DNA from: Actinomycetota bacterium
GTDB taxonomy: Bacteria; Actinomycetota; Thermoleophilia; Solirubrobacterales; Solirubrobacteraceae
Reading direction: 5' to 3'
NCBI GenBank assembly: GCA_019348435.1
Contig: JAHWJM010000066.1
Coordinates: 1-10,064, forward strand
Length of the DNA: 10,064 nucleotides
The notes below the pieces were generated by a model that searched no databases, was not told where the DNA came from, and worked only from the letters and a program-made list of their open reading frames with translations. Made by a program: the position numbers and the translations under genes. Below, in pieces: positions 1-5,776 of this stretch (positions within the stretch are counted from its first letter, which is position 1; every line of letters begins with the position of its first letter).

Positions 1-206
1 CAGCGCCACTCCTCGGCCGCGCCGCCGCGCACCACGTCGGCGAGCGCGCGCAGCCCGCCCGAGTACACGCGCACCGAGCCGCCGACGTTCGCCGCGGCCT
101 GCCCGGTGACCGTGCCGCGCACGGCAAGCACGTCGCCGCCCACGCTCGCCCCCGCCGTGAACACCACGTCGGCGTCCACGGCCAGACCGTCCCCGAAGCG
201 CGCCAT
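1..206 (-). CDS. Unrecognised protein, N-terminal part (runs off left edge)
   Basis: An open frame reads leftward from ATG at 206 for 68 codons with no stop before the window edge. The start is chosen because AGGA (214-217 on the minus strand) lies 7 nt upstream. An in-frame ATG at 227 is an alternative that would add 7 residues. The protein begins MARFGDGLAVDADVV and continues as short alternating hydrophobic stretches separated by Gly (ASVGGDVLAVRGTVTG, then NVGGSVRVYSGG). This rhythm resembles beta-solenoid or bactofilin-like repeats, but I do not recognise the family and assign no function. It is divergent from the mosaic ORF at 269. If that ORF is chimeric, this gene belongs to the magnesium-chelatase locus and not to the lepB-rnhB locus. 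Confidence 0.5.
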   Translation of the reverse strand, partial: MARFGDGLAVDADVVFTAGASVGGDVLAVRGTVTGQAAANVGGSVRVYSGGLRALADVVRGGAAEEWR

Positions 207-213
207 GTCCCCA

Positions 214-217
214 TCCT
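214..217 (-). promoter_or_regulatory. Ribosome binding site for the left-edge gene
   Basis: AGGA on the minus strand sits 7 nt before the ATG at 206. It decides this start over the in-frame ATG at 227, which has only a distant GGGGGA run. Confidence 0.4.
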
Positions 218-255
218 GCCGTGCCATGCCGCGTGCGTGGGTCCCCCGATCGACG

Positions 256-261
256 TAGCGT
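256..261 (+). promoter_or_regulatory. -10 hexamer of a leaderless promoter for the mosaic ORF
   Basis: TAGCGT (TANNNT class) ends 7 nt before the GTG at 269, so transcription would begin at the start codon. No good -35 box is visible. It lies in the short gap between the two divergent left-hand genes. Confidence 0.5.
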
Positions 262-268
262 GGCGGGG

Positions 269-715
269 GTGACCGCTGCCGTGTCCCCTCCGCCGCCTTC
301 CTCGCTCCCGACGACGCTCGGCGAGCTGCGCGCGAGCGGCCACGCGCACCGCAGCGTCAAGGCCGAGGTCCGCGACAACCTGCTCGCCAAGCTGCGCGCG
401 CGCGTACCGGGACTGGTGATGCGCACCTCGCTCATCGTCGGCCTGCCCGGCGAGACCATCGAGATGCGCGACGGCGTCGTCATCATCGATGGCAAGAAGG
501 TCCCCGAGGCGACGACGACAGAGGGGGGCTACCTCGCCGAGCGCGACCCCAACGACTTCGGCCCCGTGACCGTGCCCGAGGGGCACTACTTCATGATGGG
601 CGACAACCGCGGGGCGTCTGACGACAGCCGCTTCTGGGGTCCGGTCCCGCGCGAATGGATCATCGGCAACGCGTTTGCCACGTACTGGCCACCCAAGCGG
701 ATCGGGCTTCTGTAG
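269..715 (+). CDS. lepB: Mosaic ORF: Mg-chelatase-like N-terminus, RimO-like joint, signal peptidase I C-terminus
   Basis: This ORF encodes 148 residues from GTG 269; the frame is open back to GTG 221, and GTG 281 is also possible. Residues about 1-45 (LPTTLGELRASGH, then VKAEVRDNLLAKLRAR) match my memory of the N-terminus of magnesium-chelatase-type AAA+ ATPases of this lineage. Residues about 45-63 (RVPGLVMRTSLIVGLPGET) read like a RimO/MiaB methylthiotransferase segment. Residues 58-148 are the end of a type I signal peptidase: GLPGETIEMRDG, then GPVTVPEGHYFMMGDNR, the box E motif SDDSR (117-121), and a YWP..RIG ending. The catalytic lysine of box D, four residues before GLPG, is Ser54 here. 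The catalytic serine of box B and the membrane anchor are absent, so it cannot be a working peptidase. The rnhB gene follows, as it normally follows lepB, so the 3' part is native. I read this as a chimeric assembly join, or less likely a real recombination scar. Confidence 0.75.
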   Translation: MTAAVSPPPPSSLPTTLGELRASGHAHRSVKAEVRDNLLAKLRARVPGLVMRTSLIVGLPGETIEMRDGVVIIDGKKVPEATTTEGGYLAERDPNDFGPVTVPEGHYFMMGDNRGASDDSRFWGPVPREWIIGNAFATYWPPKRIGLL

Positions 716-752
716 CGACGCGACGGCGGCTGCCGAGGGTTCCGCCCGGCGA

Positions 753-1463
753 GTGCTTCATGATGGCGCCACCGTGCCGGCCGTGACCACAGAGGGTGCC
801 CGTCGTCGCCGGGCCGCCGCGCGCAAGCGCTCCAGCGGCCGGCGGCTGTTCGCCTTCGATCGCCGCCTCGGCGCGCGGTGGATCGCGGGCGCCGACGAGG
901 CCGGCCGCGGCTGCCTCGCGGGGCCGCTCGTCGCCGCGGCGGTGCTGTTCGACACGGAGGCGCTGACGACGCGCGAGCTGCGCGCGCTCAGCCGCCTCAA
1001 CGACTCCAAGCAGCACACGCACGAGGTGCGCGAGGAGCTCTTTCCGGTTGTCATGCGCACGGCGGCGAAGGTCTGTGTCGTCTCGCGCTGCGCGCGCACG
1101 ATCGACGCCCGTGGGCTGCACAAGACGAACCTCGCCGCCCTGCGCGACGCCCTGCTCGGCGTAGCCCGGCCGGGCTGCATCTGCCTGTCGGACGGCTTCG
1201 CCGTCGGCGAGCTGCCCCACGAGCAGCGCGCGATCGTCGAAGGCGATGCGACGTCGGCCGCGATCGCCGCGGCCTCGATCGTCGCCAAGGTCACCCGCGA
1301 CCGCTACATGCGCCGCGCCGACGTCCTGCACCCCGGCTGGGAGTTCGCCGCCCACGTCGGTTACTCGACGCCTGAGCATCGCGACGCGATCCAGCGTCTC
1401 GGCGTCTCGCCGTTGCACCGGCTGAGCTTCGCCTCGACCGCATATCAGCAGCTCGCGTTGTAA
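753..1463 (+). CDS. rnhB: Ribonuclease HII
   Basis: This is ribonuclease HII, which cuts the RNA strand of RNA/DNA hybrids and single ribonucleotides in DNA, using divalent metal in the cytoplasm. With the GTG at 753 it has 236 residues. The metal-binding acids are all present: D48 and E49 in the hallmark ADEAGRG, D147 in LSDG, and D165 in EGDATS. The 18-residue spacing of the last two equals that of E. coli D108 and D126. AASIVAKVTRDR and the C-terminal HPGWEFAAHVGYSTPEHR are also typical. The start is uncertain: GTG 753 has GAGGG 13 nt upstream, and GTG 774 and 783 would shorten a basic, non-conserved N-terminal tail. It lies 37 nt after the lepB 3' end and converges on yraN. Confidence 0.93.
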   Translation: MLHDGATVPAVTTEGARRRRAAARKRSSGRRLFAFDRRLGARWIAGADEAGRGCLAGPLVAAAVLFDTEALTTRELRALSRLNDSKQHTHEVREELFPVVMRTAAKVCVVSRCARTIDARGLHKTNLAALRDALLGVARPGCICLSDGFAVGELPHEQRAIVEGDATSAAIAAASIVAKVTRDRYMRRADVLHPGWEFAAHVGYSTPEHRDAIQRLGVSPLHRLSFASTAYQQLAL

Positions 1464-1469
1464 CGCGTC

Positions 1470-1492
1470 GGAGCGCACCTTCAGAACGCTCC
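1470..1492. terminator. Possible bidirectional terminator hairpin between rnhB and yraN
   Basis: GGAGCG (1470-1475) and CGCTCC (1487-1492) form a 6-bp stem with an 11-nt loop. It lies just after the rnhB stop and includes the yraN stop codon. There is no T-tract, and the stem is short, so this is only suggestive. Confidence 0.3.
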
Positions 1493-1852
1493 CTCGAGGT
1501 GATCGAGGCGCACGAGCCGGCCGTCGCGATCGACGGTGACGCCGACGACGTCGAAGCGCAGCTCGCGCGAACGCGGCCGCTCCGTCGCCTCCACGAGCCA
1601 CGCCGCGGCCATCGCGCGCACGCGGCGCTGCTTCGTCGCGTGAACGGCCTGCAGCGCTGACTCCAGCGCGCCCGCCCGCCGCGCCTTGACCTCCACGAAG
1701 ACGAGCCACGTCTCGTCGCAGACGATGAGGTCGAGCTCTCCGAAGCGCGTGCGGTAGTTGCTCGCGACCATGCGGTAGCCCAAGCGCTCCAGATGCTCAC
1801 GGGCGAGGCGCTCGCCCAAGCGGCCCAGGTGCTGGCGCAGATCGATGACCAT
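1481..1852 (-). CDS. yraN: YraN/UPF0102 family endonuclease-like protein
   Basis: This gene encodes 123 residues from ATG 1852 and is usual in length for the UPF0102 (YraN) family. The family has a restriction-endonuclease-like fold, often associated with DNA recombination or repair, but its exact job is unsettled. Seen here are LGRLGERLAREHLERLGYRM near the N-terminus, then RFGELDLIV with the predicted metal-binding Asp, then FVEVKAR with the E-x-K of a PD-(D/E)xK nuclease, so the putative active site is intact. The frame stays open 59 codons upstream, but that part is low-complexity and unrelated. ATG 1852 also has a perfectly placed -10 hexamer. In many actinobacteria yraN lies co-directionally between rnhB and comM; here it occupies the same slot on the opposite strand. 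Confidence 0.9.
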   Translation of the reverse strand: MVIDLRQHLGRLGERLAREHLERLGYRMVASNYRTRFGELDLIVCDETWLVFVEVKARRAGALESALQAVHATKQRRVRAMAAAWLVEATERPRSRELRFDVVGVTVDRDGRLVRLDHLEGAF

Positions 1853-1859
1853 GGCCGCG

Positions 1860-1888
1860 ACGGTAGGCGGCGCGGCGTGACGTTTCAG
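1860..1888 (-). promoter_or_regulatory. Leaderless promoter of yraN
   Basis: On the minus strand, CTGAAA (1888-1883, 4 of 6 to TTGACA), a 17-nt spacer and TACCGT (1865-1860) are followed by exactly 7 nt and the ATG at 1852. No Shine-Dalgarno sequence is present. This is the most complete leaderless arrangement in the window apart from the one at 5510. Confidence 0.6.
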
Positions 1889-1926
1889 CACGTGAACGCA
1901 ACAACTTCGCGCGTGATCGTGCCGTC

Positions 1927-1942
1927 TTTGCGGATGCGCAAA
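1927..1942. promoter_or_regulatory. Operator-like inverted repeat between yraN and comM
   Basis: TTTGCG-GATG-CGCAAA is a perfect 6-bp inverted repeat with a 4-nt centre in the 165-nt divergent gap (1853-2017). It lies about 75-90 nt upstream of both start codons and in one of the less GC-rich patches of the window. It could bind a dimeric regulator. I do not recognise the site. Confidence 0.35.
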
Positions 1943-2004
1943 CTCCGCGCAGCTCCGGCGCAGAATTGTTGCCAACGAGGGCCGTGGCGTCACATCTCGG
2001 CGCG

Positions 2005-2010
2005 TACGGT
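2005..2010 (+). promoter_or_regulatory. -10 hexamer of a leaderless promoter for comM
   Basis: TACGGT is followed by exactly 7 nt and the ATG at 2018. No Shine-Dalgarno sequence precedes the ATG and no clear -35 box is visible at 16-18 nt. Confidence 0.5.
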
Positions 2011-2017
2011 CCAGCCG

Positions 2018-3538
2018 ATGCTCGCCCACGTCACGACGTTCACCATCGACGGCCTCTCCTCGCGCCGGATCACCGTGGAGGTCGACCTCCGGCGCGGGCT
2101 TCCGGCGTTCACGATCGTCGGCCGCGGTGACGCGGCGGTGCGGGAATCACGCGAGCGCGTGCAGACCGCGCTCGTCAACGCGGGCTTCGACTTCCCCCAG
2201 CGGCGGATCACGGTCAACCTGGCGCCCGCGCACCTGCGGAAGGTGGGCCCGGGCTTCGACCTCGCCACGGCCTGCGGCGTCCTGGTTGCGTCTGGCCAGC
2301 TGCCGCCCGCGGCACTCGAGCACTGGGCGGTCTTCGCCGAGCTGTCGCTGGGCGGTGAGCTGCGCCACTGCCGCGGCGTGCTGAGCGTCGCCGAGGGCGC
2401 GCGTGCCGCTGGCATCGCCGGACTCATCGTGCCGCGCGAATGCGCCCGCGAGGCAGCGCTCGTCGAGGGGCTGGAGGTGGCAGGGGTGACGCGCCTGCAG
2501 GAGGTCGCGGCGATCCTGCGCGGGATGCCGCGACCCGAGCTTCCGCCGCCCGCCGCGGGACCGCCTCCGGACGCAGACGATCCCGACCTGGGGGACGTCC
2601 GCGGTCACACCGGTCCGATTCGCGCGGTCACGATCGCTGCCGCCGGAGCGCACAACATCCTGCTGTCCGGGCCTCCCGGCACCGGCAAGACGATGCTCGC
2701 CCGCCGGGCGATCTCGATCCTGCCGCCGCTGACGCGCGACGAGGCGATCGCGGTGACGCGCATCCACAGCATCGCCGGGCGCCACGTCAGCGACGAGCTC
2801 GTTCGACAGCGGCCCTTTCGCGCGCCCCATCACTCGATCTCGCCCGCCGGCCTCGTCGGTGGCGGCTCGCTGCCGCAACCGGGGGAGGCCACCTTGGCGC
2901 ACCACGGGATCCTCTTCCTCGACGAGCTCTCGGAGTTCAGCCGGTCTGCGCTCGAGGCCTTGCGCCAGCCGCTGGAGGACGGCGCGGTCGCAATCGTGCG
3001 CGGCCAGCACACGGTGACGTTTCCGACCCGGTTTCAGCTCGTCGCGTCGACGAACCCGTGTCCCTGCGGCATGGCCGGTGACGACCGCTGTCGCTGCTCG
3101 GAGGCCGACGTCGCTCGTCATCGACGCAAGCTCAGCGGACCGCTGCTGGACCGCATGGACATGCTCGTGAACATGCCGCGCCCGAAGGCCGAGGATCTCG
3201 AGCGCAGCGTCGGTACCCGCTCGCAGGAGGTTCGTGGCGCCGTTCTCGCGGCCCGCGAGCGCCAGGCGCACCGGCTCGCCGGGACGGGGCTCAGGACGAA
3301 CGCCGAGCTCACGCCGCGGCTCGTGCGCGAGCTCGTGCGCGCTGACGGGTCGGCGATCGCGTTGCTGCGAAACTCCTATGCACAGGGTCAACTCAGCGCC
3401 CGCGGGCACGGTCGCATCCTGCGCGTCGCCCGCACGATCGCCGATCTCGACGGCTGCGCCCGGGTTCGCGAGCATCACGTCCGAGAGGCGCTCGGCCTGC
3501 GCGAGGAGCAGGTCCTCGAGGGAGCGGTGGCCGCGTGA
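2018..3538 (+). CDS. comM: YifB/ComM-type magnesium-chelatase-like AAA+ ATPase
   Basis: The protein has 506 residues, the usual length for the YifB/ComM family. ComM is a hexameric helicase that promotes branch migration during natural transformation. N-terminal residues (LSSRRITVEVDLRRGLPAFTIVG, continuing to RITVNLAPAHLRKVGPGFDL) form the Lon-protease-like ChlI domain. Next come Walker A GPPGTGKT (218-225), FRAPHHSIS, Walker B ILFLDE (D302, E303), and a cysteine cluster CPCG to CRC (C348, C350, C358, C360). The arginine motif SGPLLDRMD (373-381) and a C-terminal Mg_chelatase_C helical domain (YAQGQLSARGHGRILRVART) follow. The frame is open upstream to 1793, but homology and a well-placed -10 box fix the start at 2018. 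The stop overlaps the dprA start (GTGA), indicating translational coupling of two DNA-processing proteins. Confidence 0.93.
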   Translation: MLAHVTTFTIDGLSSRRITVEVDLRRGLPAFTIVGRGDAAVRESRERVQTALVNAGFDFPQRRITVNLAPAHLRKVGPGFDLATACGVLVASGQLPPAALEHWAVFAELSLGGELRHCRGVLSVAEGARAAGIAGLIVPRECAREAALVEGLEVAGVTRLQEVAAILRGMPRPELPPPAAGPPPDADDPDLGDVRGHTGPIRAVTIAAAGAHNILLSGPPGTGKTMLARRAISILPPLTRDEAIAVTRIHSIAGRHVSDELVRQRPFRAPHHSISPAGLVGGGSLPQPGEATLAHHGILFLDELSEFSRSALEALRQPLEDGAVAIVRGQHTVTFPTRFQLVASTNPCPCGMAGDDRCRCSEADVARHRRKLSGPLLDRMDMLVNMPRPKAEDLERSVGTRSQEVRGAVLAARERQAHRLAGTGLRTNAELTPRLVRELVRADGSAIALLRNSYAQGQLSARGHGRILRVARTIADLDGCARVREHHVREALGLREEQVLEGAVAA

Positions 3539-4629
3539 TCGCCTGCGAAGACTGCCTGCGTCGCACGGCGCTCGTGGCGCGCCTCGCGCCGCACGTCGAG
3601 CGCGCGCGGCACGAGCGCCGCAAGCTGCGCGAGCTGCTCGCGCTGTCCGACGACGAGCTGATCGCGGCGCTCGCCGGCGATCGGCGTGGCGCGATCACGC
3701 AGGCGCACGAGAGCTTCGATGCCCGTCGGGCCCGCGACCGCCTCGACGCCGCTGCGATCGGCGCCGTCTGCCGCCACGACGAGCACTATCCGCTGCGCTT
3801 GCTGGAGGCCGTCGACGCGCCCGCCGTGCTGCACGTGGCCGGTGACGCCGGACGGCTCGCGATGCTCGCCGATCGCGACGCACCAGCCGTCGCGATCGTG
3901 GGCGCGCGGCGTGCCGGCGCCGGAGGCCTGCAGGTGGCCCACGCGCTCGGCCGCGGGCTGGCGGCGGCCGGCGTCACCGTCGTCAGCGGAATGGCGCTCG
4001 GCATCGACTCGGCCGCGCACGCGGGCGCGCTGGAAGTCGGCGGACCGACGATCACGGTGCTGGCGAGCGGCCCCGATGTGGCCTATCCCGCGAGCAAGCG
4101 CAGCCTGTACCGCGAGCTCGTGCGCACGCAGGCCGCCGTCTCGGAGATGCCGCCGGGGTTCAAGCCGTTTCGCTGGTGCTTTCCCGCGCGCAATCGCACG
4201 ATCGCCGGTCTGGCGTCGCTGACGATCGTCGTCGAGGCCACCGAACGCTCCGGCTCGCTCATCACGGCTGAGCTGGCACAGGAGCTCGGCCGTGCGGTGG
4301 GCGCCGTTCCGGGCCCGGTCACGGTCGCGCGCTGCGCGGGATCCAACGCGCTGCTGCGCGACGGCGCGCTCGTCATCCGCAACGTCCAGGACGCGCTTGA
4401 CGAAGCGCTCGGAATCGGCGTGGCGACCGCGCTCACCGGCCGTAGGGCAGAGGAGCTCGAGCCGGCGCTGCGCGCGCTCCTGCGCCGCGTCGAGGACGGC
4501 CGCGACACGGTCTCGGCGCTTGCGTCGTCGCCGGCTGAGGCGCAGCACGCGCTGGCGGCCCTCAGCGAACTCGAACTGCTCGGCTTTCTGCGGCGCGGTG
4601 CGGGAGGGCGCTATGTCCGGCTGCTGTAG
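3535..4629 (+). CDS. dprA: DNA-processing protein DprA
   Basis: The protein has 364 residues. DprA binds incoming single-stranded DNA and loads RecA during transformation, and is also widely conserved outside competent species. The Rossmann-like core is clear: VAIVGARRAG (119-128), SGMALGIDSAAHAGAL (151-166), FPARNRTIAGLA (216-227), SGSLITAEL (239-247) and AVPG (257-260). Residues about 305-364 look like the C-terminal winged-helix domain. Two details differ from the usual consensus: ARRAG for TRKA-type motifs, and AGSNALL where GTNxLI is common. The N-terminus carries a CEDC pair (C4, C7), of unknown meaning. The GTG start at 3535 overlaps the comM stop by 4 nt, so the two are almost certainly co-translated. 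Confidence 0.93.
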   Translation: MIACEDCLRRTALVARLAPHVERARHERRKLRELLALSDDELIAALAGDRRGAITQAHESFDARRARDRLDAAAIGAVCRHDEHYPLRLLEAVDAPAVLHVAGDAGRLAMLADRDAPAVAIVGARRAGAGGLQVAHALGRGLAAAGVTVVSGMALGIDSAAHAGALEVGGPTITVLASGPDVAYPASKRSLYRELVRTQAAVSEMPPGFKPFRWCFPARNRTIAGLASLTIVVEATERSGSLITAELAQELGRAVGAVPGPVTVARCAGSNALLRDGALVIRNVQDALDEALGIGVATALTGRRAEELEPALRALLRRVEDGRDTVSALASSPAEAQHALAALSELELLGFLRRGAGGRYVRLL

Positions 4630-4642
4630 CGGCGATGGCGCT

Positions 4643-4648
4643 TATCCT
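4643..4648 (+). promoter_or_regulatory. Possible internal -10 hexamer for thiD
   Basis: TATCCT is followed by exactly 7 nt and the GTG at 4656, matching the leaderless spacing of other genes here. No -35 box is visible. It would allow thiD expression separate from comM-dprA. Confidence 0.35.
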
Positions 4649-4655
4649 CGAGCGC

Positions 4656-5477
4656 GTGCCCCCCCGCCGCGTCCCCGTCGCTCTCTCGATCGCCGGCTCG
4701 GACTCCGGGGGCGGAGCGGGAATCCAGGCCGATCTGAAGGCCTTCGCGCGCGCCGGCGTGCACGGGACCACCGCGATCACCGCGATCACGGTCCAGAACA
4801 CGGTGGCGGTCACGGGCGTCGCACCGATCGAGCCCGCGATCATCACCGCCCAGATTCGCGCGGTGGCCGAGGACCTCGGCGTGGACGCCGTCAAGATCGG
4901 GATGCTCGGGGATGTCACGACGATCGAGACGGTGGCGCGGGCGCTCGACGAGCTGCCGGCCAACACGCCACTCGTGCACGACCCGGTGATGGTCGCCGAG
5001 TCGGGGTCGCGCCTGCTGGCGCTCGACGCCGTCGACGCGTTGCGCCGGCTGATCGTCGCGCGGGCGACCGTCATCACGCCGAACCTCGCAGAGGCGCGGG
5101 TGCTCGCCGATGACGACCAGCTCGAGGGAATCGAGCTCGTGCGTGCCCTGCACGCGCTCGGCGCGCGCAACGTCCTCGTCACAGGCGGCCATCGCGAGAC
5201 GGGCACCGACCTGTTCTTCGACGGCACGACGCTCACCGAGCTACGGGGCGAACGTCACCCCGACGGCGCCGCGCACGGCTCGGGCTGCACCCATTCCTCA
5301 ACGCTCGCCGCGCGGCTTGCGCTCGGCGACGAGCCACTGGTGGCGGCACGCCACGCGCGGGGGGTCGCGGCGGCCGCCGTGCGCGACGGGCTGCGCCAGC
5401 TCGGTGCCGGCGCGGGACCCGTCGACGTGTTCGGCCTCGCGCGCGCGAATCGGTCGCCGCCGAACGAACGGCTTTGA
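4656..5477 (+). CDS. thiD: Hydroxymethylpyrimidine/phosphomethylpyrimidine kinase
   Basis: ThiD phosphorylates HMP and then HMP-phosphate in the pyrimidine branch of thiamine synthesis, and is a cytoplasmic ribokinase-fold enzyme. From GTG 4656 it has 273 residues. It shows SIAGSDSGGGAGIQADLK (about 12-28), VKIGML, DPVMVAESGSRLL (about 109-121), ITPNLAEA, and the anion-hole/catalytic GSGCTHSS with the cysteine at about 211. The start could instead be ATG 4635, 5 nt after the dprA stop, but neither has a Shine-Dalgarno sequence. GTG 4656 is preferred for its -10 hexamer and for giving the typical short N-terminus. No other thiamine genes and no TPP riboswitch are seen, so it may serve salvage. 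Its link to dprA looks positional. Confidence 0.93.
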   Translation: MPPRRVPVALSIAGSDSGGGAGIQADLKAFARAGVHGTTAITAITVQNTVAVTGVAPIEPAIITAQIRAVAEDLGVDAVKIGMLGDVTTIETVARALDELPANTPLVHDPVMVAESGSRLLALDAVDALRRLIVARATVITPNLAEARVLADDDQLEGIELVRALHALGARNVLVTGGHRETGTDLFFDGTTLTELRGERHPDGAAHGSGCTHSSTLAARLALGDEPLVAARHARGVAAAAVRDGLRQLGAGAGPVDVFGLARANRSPPNERL

Positions 5478-5501
5478 GCGGCTCCGTCGCTTTGCCATAA
5501 T
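5474..5501 (+). promoter_or_regulatory. Promoter of the 5510 gene, leaderless
   Basis: TTGAGC (5474-5479, 4 of 6 to consensus), a 16-nt spacer and CATAAT (5496-5501, 5 of 6) are followed by 8 nt and the GTG at 5510. This is the best sigma-70-type promoter in the window. It begins within the thiD stop region and would drive the two small genes and probably ilvD. Confidence 0.65.
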
Positions 5502-5509
5502 CGCGCGCT

Positions 5510-5758
5510 GTGAGGTTTCTGCGGATGAAGCCCGGGCATGGGGAGGTGCTGATCGCCGAAGGGGACGTCGACGTCCCCGAGGAGCACGACGAGCTCGTCG
5601 CCGCGTTCCGCGAGCAGCTCGACGCGGGCATGTGGGCAGCCGTGCCGCGCGCCACGCCCGGCGGTCGCCGCGAGGCGCAGATGGTGTCGAGCTTCGACGA
5701 CGTCCCGCCGGACGCCGATCGGGTGATCTTCTTCCCGCGCGCAGCCGGCGGGCAGTAG
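5510..5758 (+). CDS. Small conserved-looking protein of unknown function
   Basis: The protein has 82 residues from GTG 5510, supported by the promoter directly before it. It is soluble, acidic in its first half (IAEGDVDVPEEHDELVAAF), with DAGMWAAVPR in the middle and a C-terminal VSSFDDVPPDADRVIFFPRAAGG. No signal peptide, membrane segment or cysteine is present. The DxGMWAAVP and FDDxPxxADRVIFFPR patterns look like conserved blocks of a small actinobacterial family, but I cannot name one. Codon use is like its neighbours. It is followed after 18 nt by a gene with its own ribosome binding site, so the two are likely one operon. Confidence 0.7.
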   Translation: MRFLRMKPGHGEVLIAEGDVDVPEEHDELVAAFREQLDAGMWAAVPRATPGGRREAQMVSSFDDVPPDADRVIFFPRAAGGQ

Positions 5759-5760
5759 GC

Positions 5761-5765
5761 GGAGG
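5761..5765 (+). promoter_or_regulatory. Ribosome binding site for the 5777 gene
   Basis: GGAGG ends 11 nt before the ATG at 5777. It is one of the few Shine-Dalgarno sequences in the window, as expected for a gene translated from the middle of an mRNA. Confidence 0.5.
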
Positions 5766-5776
5766 CCGCACGGCGG

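Noticed and set aside
221..268. GTG 221 as the start of the mosaic ORF
   Set aside because: It overlaps one of the possible starts of the divergent gene and has no ribosome site. GTG 269 has a -10 hexamer exactly 7 nt upstream.
1793..2017. N-terminal extension of comM by 75 codons
   Set aside because: The extra residues overlap antisense yraN and cross the divergent promoter region. ComM proteins begin near MLAHVTTF, and the -10 hexamer fits ATG 2018.
2147..3478. A 443-codon minus-strand open frame opposite comM
   Set aside because: It is a shadow of comM with Arg-rich low-complexity sequence and no domain.
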